A DNA stretch of 64,000 bases. Origin: JAJRXC01 sp047639555 (GTDB taxonomy: Bacteria > Actinomycetota > Acidimicrobiia > Acidimicrobiales > Aldehydirespiratoraceae). The stretch covers positions 1-64,000 of the forward strand of contig JBLIOE010000001.1 of NCBI GenBank assembly GCA_047639555.1, in the 5' to 3' direction. Below the pieces are notes generated by a model. It was not told where the DNA came from, searched no databases, and saw nothing but the letters and a program-made list of their open reading frames with translations. This document shows positions 53,866 through 62,946 of this stretch, piece after piece (within the stretch, counting starts at the first letter, position 1; each line of letters starts with the position of its first letter). Position numbers and translations under genes: made by a program.

Positions 53866-54710
53866 TCGTAAAAGCCCTTGCCGGACTTTCGGCCGAGGTG
53901 CCCGGCGCTCACCATTCGCCGCAACAGCGGCGGTGGCGCGAGGAAGCGCTCCTGGTATTCGTCGTAGAGCGACTCAGCGGTCCACAACATGATGTCGAGG
54001 CCAATCATGTCGCACAGCGCCAGCGGACCCATCGGGTGACCGGCGCCGAGCTTCATTGCCTCGTCGATGTCTTCCGCCGTGGCGTGACCGGACTCAAACA
54101 TCGCAATCGCCTGGCAAAGAAATGGCACGAGCAGGGCGTTGACCACGAAACCGGCACGGTCCTTACAGACAACAACACGTTTGCCGAGTACGTCGGTTGC
54201 GAAAGCCGCAGCCGCCGTGATCACGTCGGCCGAGGTGCGTTCCGTCTCGATGACCTCCACGAGCTTCATCACCGTTGCTGGGTTGAAGAAGTGCATTCCG
54301 ACCACGGACTCGGGCCGGCTTGTTCCCATCGCGATGTCGATGATTGGGATTGACGAGGTGTTCGTCGCGATCACGACACCTTCGGGGAGCGCAGCATCGA
54401 GCTCCTTGAAGATCGACAGCTTGAGCTCGAGGATTTCCGGGGCAGCCTCGATGATCATCTGACAACCGCCCATGTCGGCGATGTCGGTGGTCCAGGTGAT
54501 CGCGCCAATCGCCACGTCACGCGCGGCCTCGTCGAGCTTGCCTCGATCGACCGCCTTGTTCATCGAACCTTCCACGCGAGCGCGGCCAGCTTCGATGGCT
54601 TCCGGACTGATGTCGCGAGCAACGATCGACACGCCGGCCTTGGCAGCGACTTCGATGATGCCGCTCCCCATGGCACCGGCGCCGACAATGCCCAGCGTGT
54701 CGATCGCCAT
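53859..54710 (-). CDS. 3-Hydroxybutyryl-CoA dehydrogenase (FadB2/Hbd type)
   Basis: NAD(P)-dependent 3-hydroxyacyl-CoA dehydrogenase of 283 residues. Nucleotide motif GIVGAGAMGSGI, then VIATNTSSIPI and GMHFFNPATVMKLVEVI (catalytic His), KDRAGFVVNALLVPFL and the C-terminal GHLGRKSGKGFYDY. It interconverts acetoacetyl-CoA and 3-hydroxybutyryl-CoA. One base separates it from the upstream cyclophilin gene on the same strand. A thiolase is found about 4 kb away. Confidence 0.93.
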   Translation of the reverse strand: MAIDTLGIVGAGAMGSGIIEVAAKAGVSIVARDISPEAIEAGRARVEGSMNKAVDRGKLDEAARDVAIGAITWTTDIADMGGCQMIIEAAPEILELKLSIFKELDAALPEGVVIATNTSSIPIIDIAMGTSRPESVVGMHFFNPATVMKLVEVIETERTSADVITAAAAFATDVLGKRVVVCKDRAGFVVNALLVPFLCQAIAMFESGHATAEDIDEAMKLGAGHPMGPLALCDMIGLDIMLWTAESLYDEYQERFLAPPPLLRRMVSAGHLGRKSGKGFYDY

Positions 54711-54711
54711 C

Positions 54712-55269
54712 TCAATCAGCCTCTTCGATGGTGACCGACTGGATCACAACATCGGTCGCGGGACGGTCGCTGCGGTCGGTGTCGACCTGCTGCATCGCCT
54801 CGACAACCTCAAGACCCTTGACGACCTTGCCAAAGAGTGAGTACTGCGGGGGAAGGCCGACACCGCTGGAGCCAGAGATCACGAAGAACTGGCTGCCGTT
54901 GGTGTTGGGACCAGAGTTGGCCATCGCGAGCGAGCCGATTTCGTAGCGACCAGGAGCGGGCAGCTCGTCTTCGAACTTGTAGCCCGGGCCACCGGTGCCG
55001 GTGCCCGTCGGGTCGCCGCCCTGGCACATGAAGCCCTTGATGATGCGATGGAAGATGATGCCGTCGTAGTAGTGGTAACGAGCGAGCGTCACAAAGTTGT
55101 TGACAGTCTTCGGAGCGGTAGAGGCATCGAGCGAGATCACCATCTCGCCGAGGGTGGTCTGCATCGTCGCGGTGTAGCGCTTCGACGAGTCGATGCACAT
55201 TTCCGGGGCGGAATCGAACTTACGCATCTGCGGGCTGGAGCCGTCGGCGTTGGGGCATGGGGTAGCCAT
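54712..55269 (-). CDS. Cyclophilin-type peptidyl-prolyl isomerase
   Basis: A 185-residue cyclophilin accelerating proline isomerisation in protein folding. Core motifs are TVNNFVTLARYHYYDGIIFH, HRIIKGFMCQGGDPTGTGTG, MANSGPNTNGSQFFV and FGKVVKGLEVVEAM. About 30 residues precede the domain and contain two Cys; no signal peptide is seen, so it is probably cytoplasmic. Likely in operon with the hydroxybutyryl-CoA dehydrogenase. Confidence 0.9.
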   Translation of the reverse strand: MATPCPNADGSSPQMRKFDSAPEMCIDSSKRYTATMQTTLGEMVISLDASTAPKTVNNFVTLARYHYYDGIIFHRIIKGFMCQGGDPTGTGTGGPGYKFEDELPAPGRYEIGSLAMANSGPNTNGSQFFVISGSSGVGLPPQYSLFGKVVKGLEVVEAMQQVDTDRSDRPATDVVIQSVTIEEAD

Positions 55270-55393
55270 GGAATTTCCTCTCATTGGACCACCGACACTC
55301 GCGGTGGGCACGATGGAGGGTATCCCCGTCAGGACACCAGCTACGGCTGCGGCATCACCCCGTCGAGGTTTCCATCGTGCGTAGGGTGGATCT

Positions 55394-55576
55394 GTGCAGG
55401 AAATGACCGCTCATATCGGCACGGGCCGAGGGCCCGAACACCCATTGCGGTGTGTTCGTTGCGACGTTGCGTGGCGCGGTGTCGAGCGTGATGCCTGCTG
55501 GGTCTGCGGCGATCCCGGAGACCTGCGCGGCGAGGTGCGGATCGTCGAAGACGAGTCCGCCGAACCTGCGGCCTAA
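55394..55576 (+). CDS. Small zinc-ribbon protein
   Basis: A 60-residue frame from GTG 55394 with two CxxC knuckles (LRCVRCDVAW and ACWVCGDPG) and an acidic tail. The pattern is that of a small zinc ribbon. No homologue is recognised and it may start at the ATG nine bases in. It lies alone between cyclophilin (divergent) and an MBL-fold gene; the following 200 bases hold no other gene. Confidence 0.5.
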   Translation: MQEMTAHIGTGRGPEHPLRCVRCDVAWRGVERDACWVCGDPGDLRGEVRIVEDESAEPAA

Positions 55577-55777
55577 CCGCACGTCCGTAGGCGACATCTC
55601 AACCTGCGAACAGGCGATTCGTCCAGCTCGCCATTGTGATGACACACGTCGCGCGGAGAAACGCGAGGAATCGATACCGCGGTTCCACTCTCGGTGGGCA
55701 CGCGCGGAGCCTCGTTTGAAGATGCCAGCGAGCGATCCCGGCGGCGGCGAAGCCGGGCATGACTACATTGGCAAGCA

Positions 55778-56386
55778 ATGACTCTTCACTGGGACGACAG
55801 CCGCGTCGAGGTTCACCGCCTCGTCGTTGGGCCGATGGACAACAACGTTTTCGTCGTTCGCTGCCGAGAAACGGGTGAAGGGGTGATGCTCGACGCCGCC
55901 AACGAACACGAACGTCTCCTCGAGCTTTGTCAAGCTCTCGATGTCCGCACGGTGCTCGAGACCCACGGCCATTGGGACCACATCCAGGCAGTGCCCGCCG
56001 TCCGAGAGGCCGGTTATCGAGTCGGGGTCACCGCGGCCGATGCCGAGATGCTCCCGAGCTACGACTACCTGCTTGAGGACGAATCGGTCATCGAGATCGG
56101 CAAGCTCCGGATCCATACCCATCTCACCCCGGGACACACTCGCGGCTCGATGTCGTTCAGTGTCGAGGAAACACCCTTGCTCTTCACGGGCGACACACTC
56201 TTCCCCGGTGGGCCGGGTGCAACCCAGTTTGACGGCGGCGACTTCGCCACGATCCTGACGAGTATCGAAGATCGCATGTTCCGAGTCTTCGACGCCGACA
56301 CCATCGTCCTGCCTGGTCACGGCGACAACACCACGATCGGCGCCGAAGCACCCAACCTCGATGAGTGGGCCACCCGGGGCTGGTGA
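55778..56386 (+). CDS. MBL-fold metallo-hydrolase (glyoxalase II-like)
   Basis: A 202-residue metallo-beta-lactamase-fold enzyme with THGHWDH (binuclear metal site), LTPGHTRGSMSF, LLFTGDTLF and VLPGHGDNTTIG. The last motif is typical of hydroxyacylglutathione-hydrolase-like actinobacterial proteins, which may act on mycothiol or CoA thioesters. TACATT lies eight bases before the ATG. Confidence 0.88.
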   Translation: MTLHWDDSRVEVHRLVVGPMDNNVFVVRCRETGEGVMLDAANEHERLLELCQALDVRTVLETHGHWDHIQAVPAVREAGYRVGVTAADAEMLPSYDYLLEDESVIEIGKLRIHTHLTPGHTRGSMSFSVEETPLLFTGDTLFPGGPGATQFDGGDFATILTSIEDRMFRVFDADTIVLPGHGDNTTIGAEAPNLDEWATRGW

Positions 56387-56422
56387 CCACCGGCACAGGA
56401 GGCGCTCAACTTCGAGCGTCGG

Positions 56423-57367
56423 GTGCCGATTCGAGTAGAGATGATGTTCCCGCCCATCATCGAGAATGAGGATGCGCGCCTGACCGCGCTTCATTCCCTC
56501 GCCCTTCTCGATACCCCCGCCGAGTCTGCCTTCGACGAAATCGTCGAACTCGCAGCCTGGGCCTGCCACGCGCCCATCGCTGCGATCACGATGATCGACG
56601 AGGACCGCCAGTGGCTCAAAGCGTCGGTTGGTTTCGAAGTGCGAGAAATTGGCCGCGACATTTCGTTCTGCGGACACGCGATCGTCGACGGCATGACGAT
56701 GGTTGTCCCCGACCTGCGGCTTGATCCGCGCTTCGTTGACAATCCGCTGGTCACCGACGACCCGTCAATTCGGTTTTACGCGGGCGTACCGGTGTACGTC
56801 GACGGCCACGCCGTCGGCACCCTCTGTGTGCTCGACACCCGACCTCGATCCCTGTTCTGCGACGAACGGCGCGCGCTTGAGATCCTCGCCCGCCAGGCTG
56901 CAGCGCGACTCGTTGCCCAGCGCCTTGAGTGGCGATCAGTCGACCAACTCACTGGCGTATCAACCGAGCTTTCTGTCGACCGCTGGATGATCACGCAGGA
57001 CGCGGAAACACGCCGCGCTGCCCTTCACTTCGGCATCGACGACCTTCAGGGGATCAGCAAAGAGCACGGACGCGACGCGGCCGATGACGCCCTGATCGCT
57101 ACCGCCCGCGCCCTTCGCGCCAATGCCCCCGACGAGGCGCTTGTCGCCCGCGTCGGCGACGAGTTCGTCGTCCTCATGCAGAACGTCAACAACGAAGCAC
57201 TCCACGAGCAGATCGACCAATATCGGACGGCGCTCGAGGAGGCCGCACCCGGCCACGTCGACGTCTCAATCGGTCTCGCCACGGCAGCAGCCTTTGCTTC
57301 GGGCCACGATCTGATTGCTGCGGCCGAGCGGGCAACTCAGCTCGAGAAACAGCTTCGCCGCATATAG
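56423..57367 (+). CDS. GAF domain protein with degenerate GGDEF domain
   Basis: A 314-residue soluble protein. The N-terminal GAF domain (about 20-165) follows the LDTPxExxFD...ITMIDEDRQWLKA...FCGHAI pattern. The C-terminal half is a GGDEF fold, but the signature reads RVGDEF instead of GGDEF, the substrate Asp region is reduced to FGIDDLQG, and no RxxD inhibitory site is present. It is likely a GTP/c-di-GMP-binding sensor rather than an active cyclase. The start is GTG 56423 or the ATG at 56441. Confidence 0.8.
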   Translation: MPIRVEMMFPPIIENEDARLTALHSLALLDTPAESAFDEIVELAAWACHAPIAAITMIDEDRQWLKASVGFEVREIGRDISFCGHAIVDGMTMVVPDLRLDPRFVDNPLVTDDPSIRFYAGVPVYVDGHAVGTLCVLDTRPRSLFCDERRALEILARQAAARLVAQRLEWRSVDQLTGVSTELSVDRWMITQDAETRRAALHFGIDDLQGISKEHGRDAADDALIATARALRANAPDEALVARVGDEFVVLMQNVNNEALHEQIDQYRTALEEAAPGHVDVSIGLATAAAFASGHDLIAAAERATQLEKQLRRI

Positions 57368-57370
57368 TCG

Positions 57371-57748
57371 CTAGCCGTCGACCGAGACGCGGGCGTAGCG
57401 CGCGAGATCGACCTCAGTGATCCCACCCCAGCCGACGCGTCGCAGGGTGCCATCGGCGAACACCTCGATACCGACGTCTCGCCGATAGCCAAGAACCGCG
57501 GCACCGCCCCCGATCAGCACCGCCGGGAGAAAGATCCCGACCATGATCATCCCGGCCGAACCCGGGGCGACGAACGCGGCAACCGCCGCGAACGACGCCA
57601 CCACCACACCGACACCCATCGCCAGTCGAGCGAGCGCACGCTGCACGTCAGAGAAACGCCGGTGAAGCGAGAAGAGGACACCCACCCCCTTGCCGCCGCG
57701 CGTCGTCGTGATCGCCTCGCGGAGTTCCGTGACGCGGTCGTCGGGCAT
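57371..57748 (-). CDS. Small membrane protein of unknown function
   Basis: A 125-residue protein with two adjacent membrane segments (GVGVVVASFAAVAAFVAPG; MIMVGIFLPAVLIGGGAAVL) between a charged N-terminal helix and a C-terminal domain (VGIEVFADGTLRRVGWGGIT). It resembles small PH-like membrane-anchored proteins but I cannot assign a family. The start at 57748 is preferred; the frame is open farther upstream. Confidence 0.6.
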   Translation of the reverse strand: MPDDRVTELREAITTTRGGKGVGVLFSLHRRFSDVQRALARLAMGVGVVVASFAAVAAFVAPGSAGMIMVGIFLPAVLIGGGAAVLGYRRDVGIEVFADGTLRRVGWGGITEVDLARYARVSVDG

Positions 57749-58001
57749 CTTCGGGATCGAGACCGAGTCGCGGGCCGGCACCGCCCCTGTCTCGTGCCAG
57801 CAATTGATCTGCATCCCGGCAGTGAACCAGACGGCGGCACCAACGCTGGGTCGTCCGGTCCAGATAGTTGAATCGTTCGGCCCCTTCGCGCGAAGACTGA
57901 TGCCTCTAACGCCGAAGGTAGTAAGGCCAGGGCCGCCAGGGTCCGAAGTCGGCACGGCGACCGAAACTCCACCACCCCGAATACAGAGAGAGCGAGCGAC
58001 A

Positions 58002-58466
58002 ATGAGCACGAGAAACCAAATCGAAGAGGCTCTCCAGATAATGCTCGAGCCAGGCGAACGGGTCGAAGCGTTCCGCCCTGTTGTTGCGAACGGCAAGGTC
58101 GAAGACCGGGCCTACGAGACCACTCTCGCCCTACTCGGCCCGTCCGTCTTCTCGACGGCGCCACAAGGTTCGATGACCGGCGCCGGCGAGATGCCGCACC
58201 GCACGAATCTGATCGTGATCACCGATCGCCGAGTCCTCTGGTGCCATAAGCACCGCATCGGCAACGAGATCGTGGTCGGCGGGTCCGACGCTCTCGGCGC
58301 CATGCATTCGGTCGACATTGTTCCCGCCCGGATCGCCCTGGCCAAACTGCGGTTCACTTTTGCCGACTGGTCCGTGGTGCAGTTCGACCTGCCGTCTGAT
58401 CATCGGGCCGCGGACTTCGCCAACGACATCATGAAGCTGCTACTGCGGGTGCCCGCCGCGGTCTGA
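58002..58466 (+). CDS. Hypothetical soluble protein
   Basis: A 154-residue protein without recognised domain. It contains NLIVITDRRVLWCHKHRIGN, which looks like the core strands of a bacterial PH-like domain (bPH), preceded by LEPGERVEAFRPV. Membrane-protein neighbour on the opposite strand has a similar theme. A strong terminator follows. ATG 58002 is preceded by GAGAGAGCGAG. Confidence 0.6.
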   Translation: MSTRNQIEEALQIMLEPGERVEAFRPVVANGKVEDRAYETTLALLGPSVFSTAPQGSMTGAGEMPHRTNLIVITDRRVLWCHKHRIGNEIVVGGSDALGAMHSVDIVPARIALAKLRFTFADWSVVQFDLPSDHRAADFANDIMKLLLRVPAAV

Positions 58467-58489
58467 CCGCTTCGCCCGTCTCTCTGAGA

Positions 58490-58518
58490 GAAACCCGCCC
58501 GGTGGGGCGGGTTTCTTC
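58490..58518 (+). terminator. Rho-independent terminator
   Basis: Perfect 11-bp stem GAAACCCGCCC / GGGCGGGTTTC with a GGTG loop and a short TTC tail, 23 bases after the preceding stop. Confidence 0.85.
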
Positions 58519-58572
58519 GCGTTCGAGCGCACCGATACCCTCGACACCAACACCGAGAACCCAGGAGTCCCC

Positions 58573-59760
58573 GTGTCTGACACCGTTATCCTTACCGGCG
58601 CCCGCACCCCGATTGGCCGGTTCAACGGCGGACTTTCCAGCCTGAGCGGAAGCCAACTCGGCGGCTTGGCGATCGAAGAAGCGCTCAAACGGGCCGGGCT
58701 CGAAGGCACCCAAATCGACTACGTCTACATGGGCCAGGTTGTCCAAGCTGGAGCCGGGCAGGTTCCGGCTCGCCAAGCGGCATTCGCCGGTGGCATCCCG
58801 CTGACCGTCCCGTCGACTGGGCTCAACAAGGCCTGCCCCTCTGGCCTGAACGCAATCCAGCAGGCGCACCGAATGATCGCACTCGGCGAAGCCGAGATCG
58901 TTGTTGCCGGCGGCATGGAATCGATGACCCAGGCGCCCTTCCTGCTTCCGCAGGCGCGCAACGGCTACGGCTACGGCAACGCCACAATGTTCGACTCGCT
59001 CACCTTCGACGGGCTGTACTGCTCGTTCGAATCCGAACTCATGGGCGCCGGTACCGAACGCCATGCCGCAGCCGCGAACATCTCCCGCGAGGAAATGGAT
59101 GCCGTGTCGGCCGCATCCCACGATCGCGCCGCTCGCGCTCAGAAGGACGGCTTGTTCGGGCCAGAAATCGTTCCGGTCGAGATCCCCCAACGCAAGGGCG
59201 ACCCGATTGTCATCAAGGATGACGAGGGAATTCGCGTCGGCACCACCGCCGAGTCGCTCGGTGGGCTTCGGGCCGCATTCGCCGATGGCGGCAACGTCAC
59301 CGCCGGCAATGCATCCCAGCTCTCCGATGGTGGCGCCGCGGTTGTCGTCACAACAAACGCAATCGCCAAGAAGCTGGGCATCGCCCCGCTCGCGGAGATC
59401 GTCTCGTACGCCGAAGTCGCGGGCCCCGACACCTCGCTGCTCACGCAGCCGAGCCGTTCGACAATGAAGGCAGTCGATCGCGCTGGCCTTTCGCTCACCG
59501 ACATCGATCTCTTCGAGTTCAACGAGGCCTTTGCGGCCGTGTCGATCGCATCAATGGCCGAGCTTGGGCTGTCTGACGACGTTGTCAACGTCAATGGTGG
59601 CGCGATTGCCCTTGGCCACCCGATCGGCATGAGCGGCACCCGACTTGCGATCACCCTGGCCTACGAGCTCCGGCGACGCGGCGGCGGTCTTGGTGCGGCG
59701 GCCCTTTGCGGCGGTGGCGGTCAGGGCGACGCGATGATCCTGCGAGTGTCCGCCAACTAG
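58573..59760 (+). CDS. Acetyl-CoA C-acetyltransferase (thiolase)
   Basis: Thiolase of 395 residues. Active-site Cys in GLNKACPSGLNAIQ, the second motif NVNGGAIALGHPIGMSGTR (His), and the final catalytic Cys in AALCGGGGQGDAM. It condenses or cleaves acetyl-CoA/acetoacetyl-CoA. Together with the hydroxybutyryl-CoA dehydrogenase at 53859 it could serve C4 metabolism or beta-oxidation. GTG start. Confidence 0.94.
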   Translation: MSDTVILTGARTPIGRFNGGLSSLSGSQLGGLAIEEALKRAGLEGTQIDYVYMGQVVQAGAGQVPARQAAFAGGIPLTVPSTGLNKACPSGLNAIQQAHRMIALGEAEIVVAGGMESMTQAPFLLPQARNGYGYGNATMFDSLTFDGLYCSFESELMGAGTERHAAAANISREEMDAVSAASHDRAARAQKDGLFGPEIVPVEIPQRKGDPIVIKDDEGIRVGTTAESLGGLRAAFADGGNVTAGNASQLSDGGAAVVVTTNAIAKKLGIAPLAEIVSYAEVAGPDTSLLTQPSRSTMKAVDRAGLSLTDIDLFEFNEAFAAVSIASMAELGLSDDVVNVNGGAIALGHPIGMSGTRLAITLAYELRRRGGGLGAAALCGGGGQGDAMILRVSAN

Positions 59761-59782
59761 AGCCGTCTGCGAAACTCTTGGC

Positions 59783-60418
59783 ATGACCCGGGTGCACCTT
59801 CTGAACGAGCTCACGCTTGTCGCCGCGAAGCCACTGCTGTCAGGGGACCAGGCGTGGGCTGCCTGGCTGACCAGCGTCGTCGCTGATCGCGGCGGCTGCC
59901 TGTGGAAGGTGGTCGACCCCGGACCCGCCGGTCGACCGGGATCCGGCCACTCCCATGTCGTTCATCTGCCCCGCGGTGAGGTCGCGAGCTACGCCCGGGA
60001 GATCGAGGCGGGGCGCGTTGGCGGCGCAGCAACCGCCCACGCCGAGATCGACCGCGCCGATTGGACGAGAGCCCGCGAGCCAGTGATCGGCGAAGAGGTC
60101 GACGCCATCAGCGGGATGATCGTCGCCGAAGTGTTGTGCGCCGACCCGAAGCACGAAGCCGAGTGGGACGCGTGGTACGACCAACAGCACCTCCCCGACA
60201 TGATGGCGAGCGGCGCGTTCGTCGCGGGATCTCGATGGCACCGCGCCACATCCCGGCCCGGATCGACGAATCATCTGACGGTCTATGAAATCGCCGGCAT
60301 CTCCGTGGAAGAAGCAATCGAGCGTTCGGCCGCGGTGATGCCGGGAATCGTTGAGCGGGGCCGCAAACACTCGAGTCATACCGGCGGGCGGACCTGGGCA
60401 CTCGCTTGCGAATCATGA
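59783..60418 (+). CDS. EthD-like dimeric alpha/beta-barrel protein
   Basis: A 211-residue protein. Its second half carries EAEWDAWYDQQHLPDMMASG followed by RWHRATSRPG, typical of EthD/DUF4286-type dimeric alpha-beta barrels. The first half appears to be a related, more divergent barrel. Function unknown. Its stop overlaps the next gene (ATGA). Confidence 0.7.
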   Translation: MTRVHLLNELTLVAAKPLLSGDQAWAAWLTSVVADRGGCLWKVVDPGPAGRPGSGHSHVVHLPRGEVASYAREIEAGRVGGAATAHAEIDRADWTRAREPVIGEEVDAISGMIVAEVLCADPKHEAEWDAWYDQQHLPDMMASGAFVAGSRWHRATSRPGSTNHLTVYEIAGISVEEAIERSAAVMPGIVERGRKHSSHTGGRTWALACES

Positions 60419-61101
60419 GCCGATTCATCAGCGTGATCGTCGCTGTTGCGGCGGTGTTCTCATCCTGCGCCTCCCCCATCGACGAGTTCGCTCCGCCCTC
60501 AACCACGTTTGCCCCCACATCGCTCCCGTCGATCACAACCGCCCCACCACTGACAACCAGCACCAGTACCAGCACGACATCAACAACGACAACGAGCACG
60601 ACAACGACGACAACGCTGCCACCAACCCTCATGATCGACGGGTCACCGATGGTTCGGTTCTCCGTGGAAGTCGGCGACGACGTCGATCTCGACCGAGCCG
60701 AACTCGCTCGTTTCGTCGTCGAAACGCTGAGCGACCCCCGAAGCTGGATGAGTGAAGGTGCCGGTTTCGAACTCGTCGAGGAGGGTGGACTCTTCACGAT
60801 CATCGTGGCCGAGCCCGGCCGGGTCGATCACCTCTGTGCGCCTCTACAGACCAACGGCCGCTTCTCCTGTGCCCGCAACGGCTGGATCGCCTTCAACTCG
60901 TTGCGTTGGTTCGGGGCTACCGACGACTGGCCCGCCGATCTCGAGACCTATCGCCGCTATCTAGTCAACCACGAGGTTGGCCACTACATCGTCGGGGGCG
61001 GTCACGCTTCCTGTGCGGGCGCCGGAGAACTCGCGCCGGTCATGATGCAACAAACCAAGGGCCTCGACGGCTGCGAAGCCAACGGCTGGGTCGATCCCTG
61101 A
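60415..61101 (+). CDS. DUF3152-like secreted metalloprotease-like protein
   Basis: A 228-residue exported protein: signal peptide (SVIVAVAAVFSSCAS, possible lipobox), a Ser/Thr-only linker of about 25 residues, then a DUF3152-like domain with the zinc motif NHEVGHYIVGGGH and final MMQQTKGLDGC. Family members are thought to be zinc peptidases. It is coupled to the EthD-like gene by an ATGA overlap. Confidence 0.8.
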   Translation: MSRFISVIVAVAAVFSSCASPIDEFAPPSTTFAPTSLPSITTAPPLTTSTSTSTTSTTTTSTTTTTTLPPTLMIDGSPMVRFSVEVGDDVDLDRAELARFVVETLSDPRSWMSEGAGFELVEEGGLFTIIVAEPGRVDHLCAPLQTNGRFSCARNGWIAFNSLRWFGATDDWPADLETYRRYLVNHEVGHYIVGGGHASCAGAGELAPVMMQQTKGLDGCEANGWVDP

Positions 61102-61206
61102 CTCGCTGAAAGTAGCCGTTCGGCGCTCGTCGTGGCACGCTAACGATCGTTTACTTGTCACGTCTCGGCGCGCGCCGAGCAGCAATCGCCCCAGGAGGGG
61201 TTCCAC

Positions 61207-62142
61207 ATGAGCAAGCTTCTTGAGGGCAAGGTCGCCCTGATCACCGGTGCCGGCCGCGGCATTGGCCGTGAACACGCCCTGATGATGGCCGAGCACGGCG
61301 CGTCAATCGTCGTCAACGACCTCGGCGGCGACATCCACGGCGAGGGCGGCGACGCCTCCCCCGCCCAGGAAGTTGTGGCCGAGATTGAGGCCATGGGCGG
61401 CAAGGCCGTCGTCAATGGTGGCAACGTCGCCAAGTTCGACGAGGCCAAGGCCATGATCGATCAGGCAATCGACGCGTTCGGCGACATCCACATCGTCGTG
61501 AACAACGCCGGCATCCTTCGTGACCGCATGCTCTTCTCGATGACCGAAGACGACTGGGACGCCATCATGGCCGTCCACCTGAAGGGCACCTTCGGCCCGG
61601 CCCACCACGCCGCCGTTCACTGGCGCGCCAAGGCCAAGGCGGGCGAAGAGGTCTACGGCCGCATCATCAACACCGCGTCGCCCTCGGGTATCTACGGCAA
61701 CGTTGGCCAGACCAACTACGGCGCCGCCAAGGCCGGCATTGCCGCTTTCTCGGTGATCGCCGCGCAGGAACTCGTGAAGTACGGCGTCACGGTCAACTGT
61801 TTGGCCCCGACCGCCGTGTCGCGCCTGACCATCCCGCTCATGGGCGGCGAAGACAACCTGACCGACGAGGTCATGGAAGCCATGTCGCCTCGATGGATCG
61901 CCATCGTCACTACCTGGCTCGCCTCGGCTGAGGGCGCCAACGTCACCGGTCGAGTCTTCGACATTCGTGGCCCCCAGCTCGGCATTGCCGAGGGCTGGCA
62001 CCTCGGCCCCGTCGAAACCCAGACCGACGAGCCCCAGGACCTCGGCCCAGTCATGGCCAAGCTCATGGATCGCGCTCGCCTCAACGCCAACATGAACGGC
62101 ACTGATCACGAAGGCGCCGGTTTCCCCGGCAAGTCCATCTGA
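61207..62142 (+). CDS. SDR family oxidoreductase, 3-hydroxyacyl-CoA dehydrogenase-like
   Basis: SDR of 311 residues resembling the dehydrogenase domain of multifunctional beta-oxidation proteins: LITGAGRGIGREHALMMAEH, VNDLGGDIHGEGGD, NNAGILRDRMLFSM, a catalytic Ser in NTASPSGIYG and YGAAKAG (here the usual Tyr-x-x-x-Lys is present). AGGAGG lies ten bases upstream of the ATG. It could work with the thiolase and acyl-CoA dehydrogenases of the window. Confidence 0.88.
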   Translation: MSKLLEGKVALITGAGRGIGREHALMMAEHGASIVVNDLGGDIHGEGGDASPAQEVVAEIEAMGGKAVVNGGNVAKFDEAKAMIDQAIDAFGDIHIVVNNAGILRDRMLFSMTEDDWDAIMAVHLKGTFGPAHHAAVHWRAKAKAGEEVYGRIINTASPSGIYGNVGQTNYGAAKAGIAAFSVIAAQELVKYGVTVNCLAPTAVSRLTIPLMGGEDNLTDEVMEAMSPRWIAIVTTWLASAEGANVTGRVFDIRGPQLGIAEGWHLGPVETQTDEPQDLGPVMAKLMDRARLNANMNGTDHEGAGFPGKSI

Positions 62143-62161
62143 TCCACCCGCACTCCGAAAT

Positions 62162-62213
62162 TGATGCGAGTCGACCACCTCAAAGGTGGCCAGCTCGCAT
62201 CAGTTTTGGTTTT
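62162..62213 (+). terminator. Terminator with nested hairpin
   Basis: Outer 9-bp stem TGATGCGAG / CTCGCATCA enclosing an inner CCACCT-CAA-AGGTGG hairpin, followed by GTTTTGGTTTT. It closes the plus-strand SDR unit and ends exactly at the msrA stop. Confidence 0.85.
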
Positions 62214-62853
62214 AGGCGTCGGTGAGGTCGAAACTCACCTGGCAGACGCCGTGGTTGCAGTAGCCGCCGGGATTCCGGTGAAGGTACTGCTGGTGGTACT
62301 CCTCGGCGAAGTAAAAGACGGGCGCATCGATGATCGTCGTCTCAATGTCGCCGAATCCGGCACCGTTGAGGGCGTCCTGATAGCGAACCTGGCTCGTTGC
62401 CGCCGCTGAACGCTGATCGTCGTCGTAGACGTAGATCTCGCTGCGGTACTGGGTGCCGATGTCGTTGTGTTGACGCATGAACTGGGTGGGGTCGTGGACC
62501 TCCCAGAACACCTTCAACAGTTCGTCGTAGCTCACGACGGCCGGATCGTAGACAACGAACACCACCTCGTTGTGACCCGTGCGACCTGAGCACACCTCTT
62601 CGTAGAGCGGGTTGGGCGTGTAGCCGCCGGCGTAGCCGACTGCGGTGGTATGCACGCCGTCGAGCAGCCAAAAGAACCGCTCCGCTCCCCAGAAGCAGCC
62701 GAGCCCGAACATAGCCGTCTGCATCCCTTCCGGGTACGGACCGGCGAGCGCGGTGCCGAGCACCAAGTGAGCGTCTTGCACGGGGACCGCCTCCGGACGA
62801 CCCGGCAAGGCGTCGGTGGGATCGGGCATGGTCTGCTTGTCGCGTCCGAACAT
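62212..62853 (-). CDS. msrA: Peptide methionine sulfoxide reductase MsrA
   Basis: MsrA of 213 residues reducing methionine-S-sulfoxide. The catalytic Cys is in MFGLGCFWGAERFFW; TAVGYAGG, GHNEVVFVVYDP and EEYHQQYLHRNPGGYC follow, with a second Cys at GVCQVSF for resolution. An ordinary Cys codon is used, not TGA. The N-terminal 45 residues before the domain are usual for actinobacterial MsrA. Confidence 0.95.
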   Translation of the reverse strand: MFGRDKQTMPDPTDALPGRPEAVPVQDAHLVLGTALAGPYPEGMQTAMFGLGCFWGAERFFWLLDGVHTTAVGYAGGYTPNPLYEEVCSGRTGHNEVVFVVYDPAVVSYDELLKVFWEVHDPTQFMRQHNDIGTQYRSEIYVYDDDQRSAAATSQVRYQDALNGAGFGDIETTIIDAPVFYFAEEYHQQYLHRNPGGYCNHGVCQVSFDLTDA

Positions 62854-62946
62854 GATTTCCTCATTTTCCTTGGTCAGGGGTGACCTTACGCTGAGGAAAC
62901 GCTGGGACTCGCCAAAACGTTCCTACTCACCGCTAGCTTCGCCGCC

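Noticed and set aside
62212..62853. MsrA as a further selenoprotein
   Set aside because: The catalytic position in GLGCFWG is an ordinary Cys codon.
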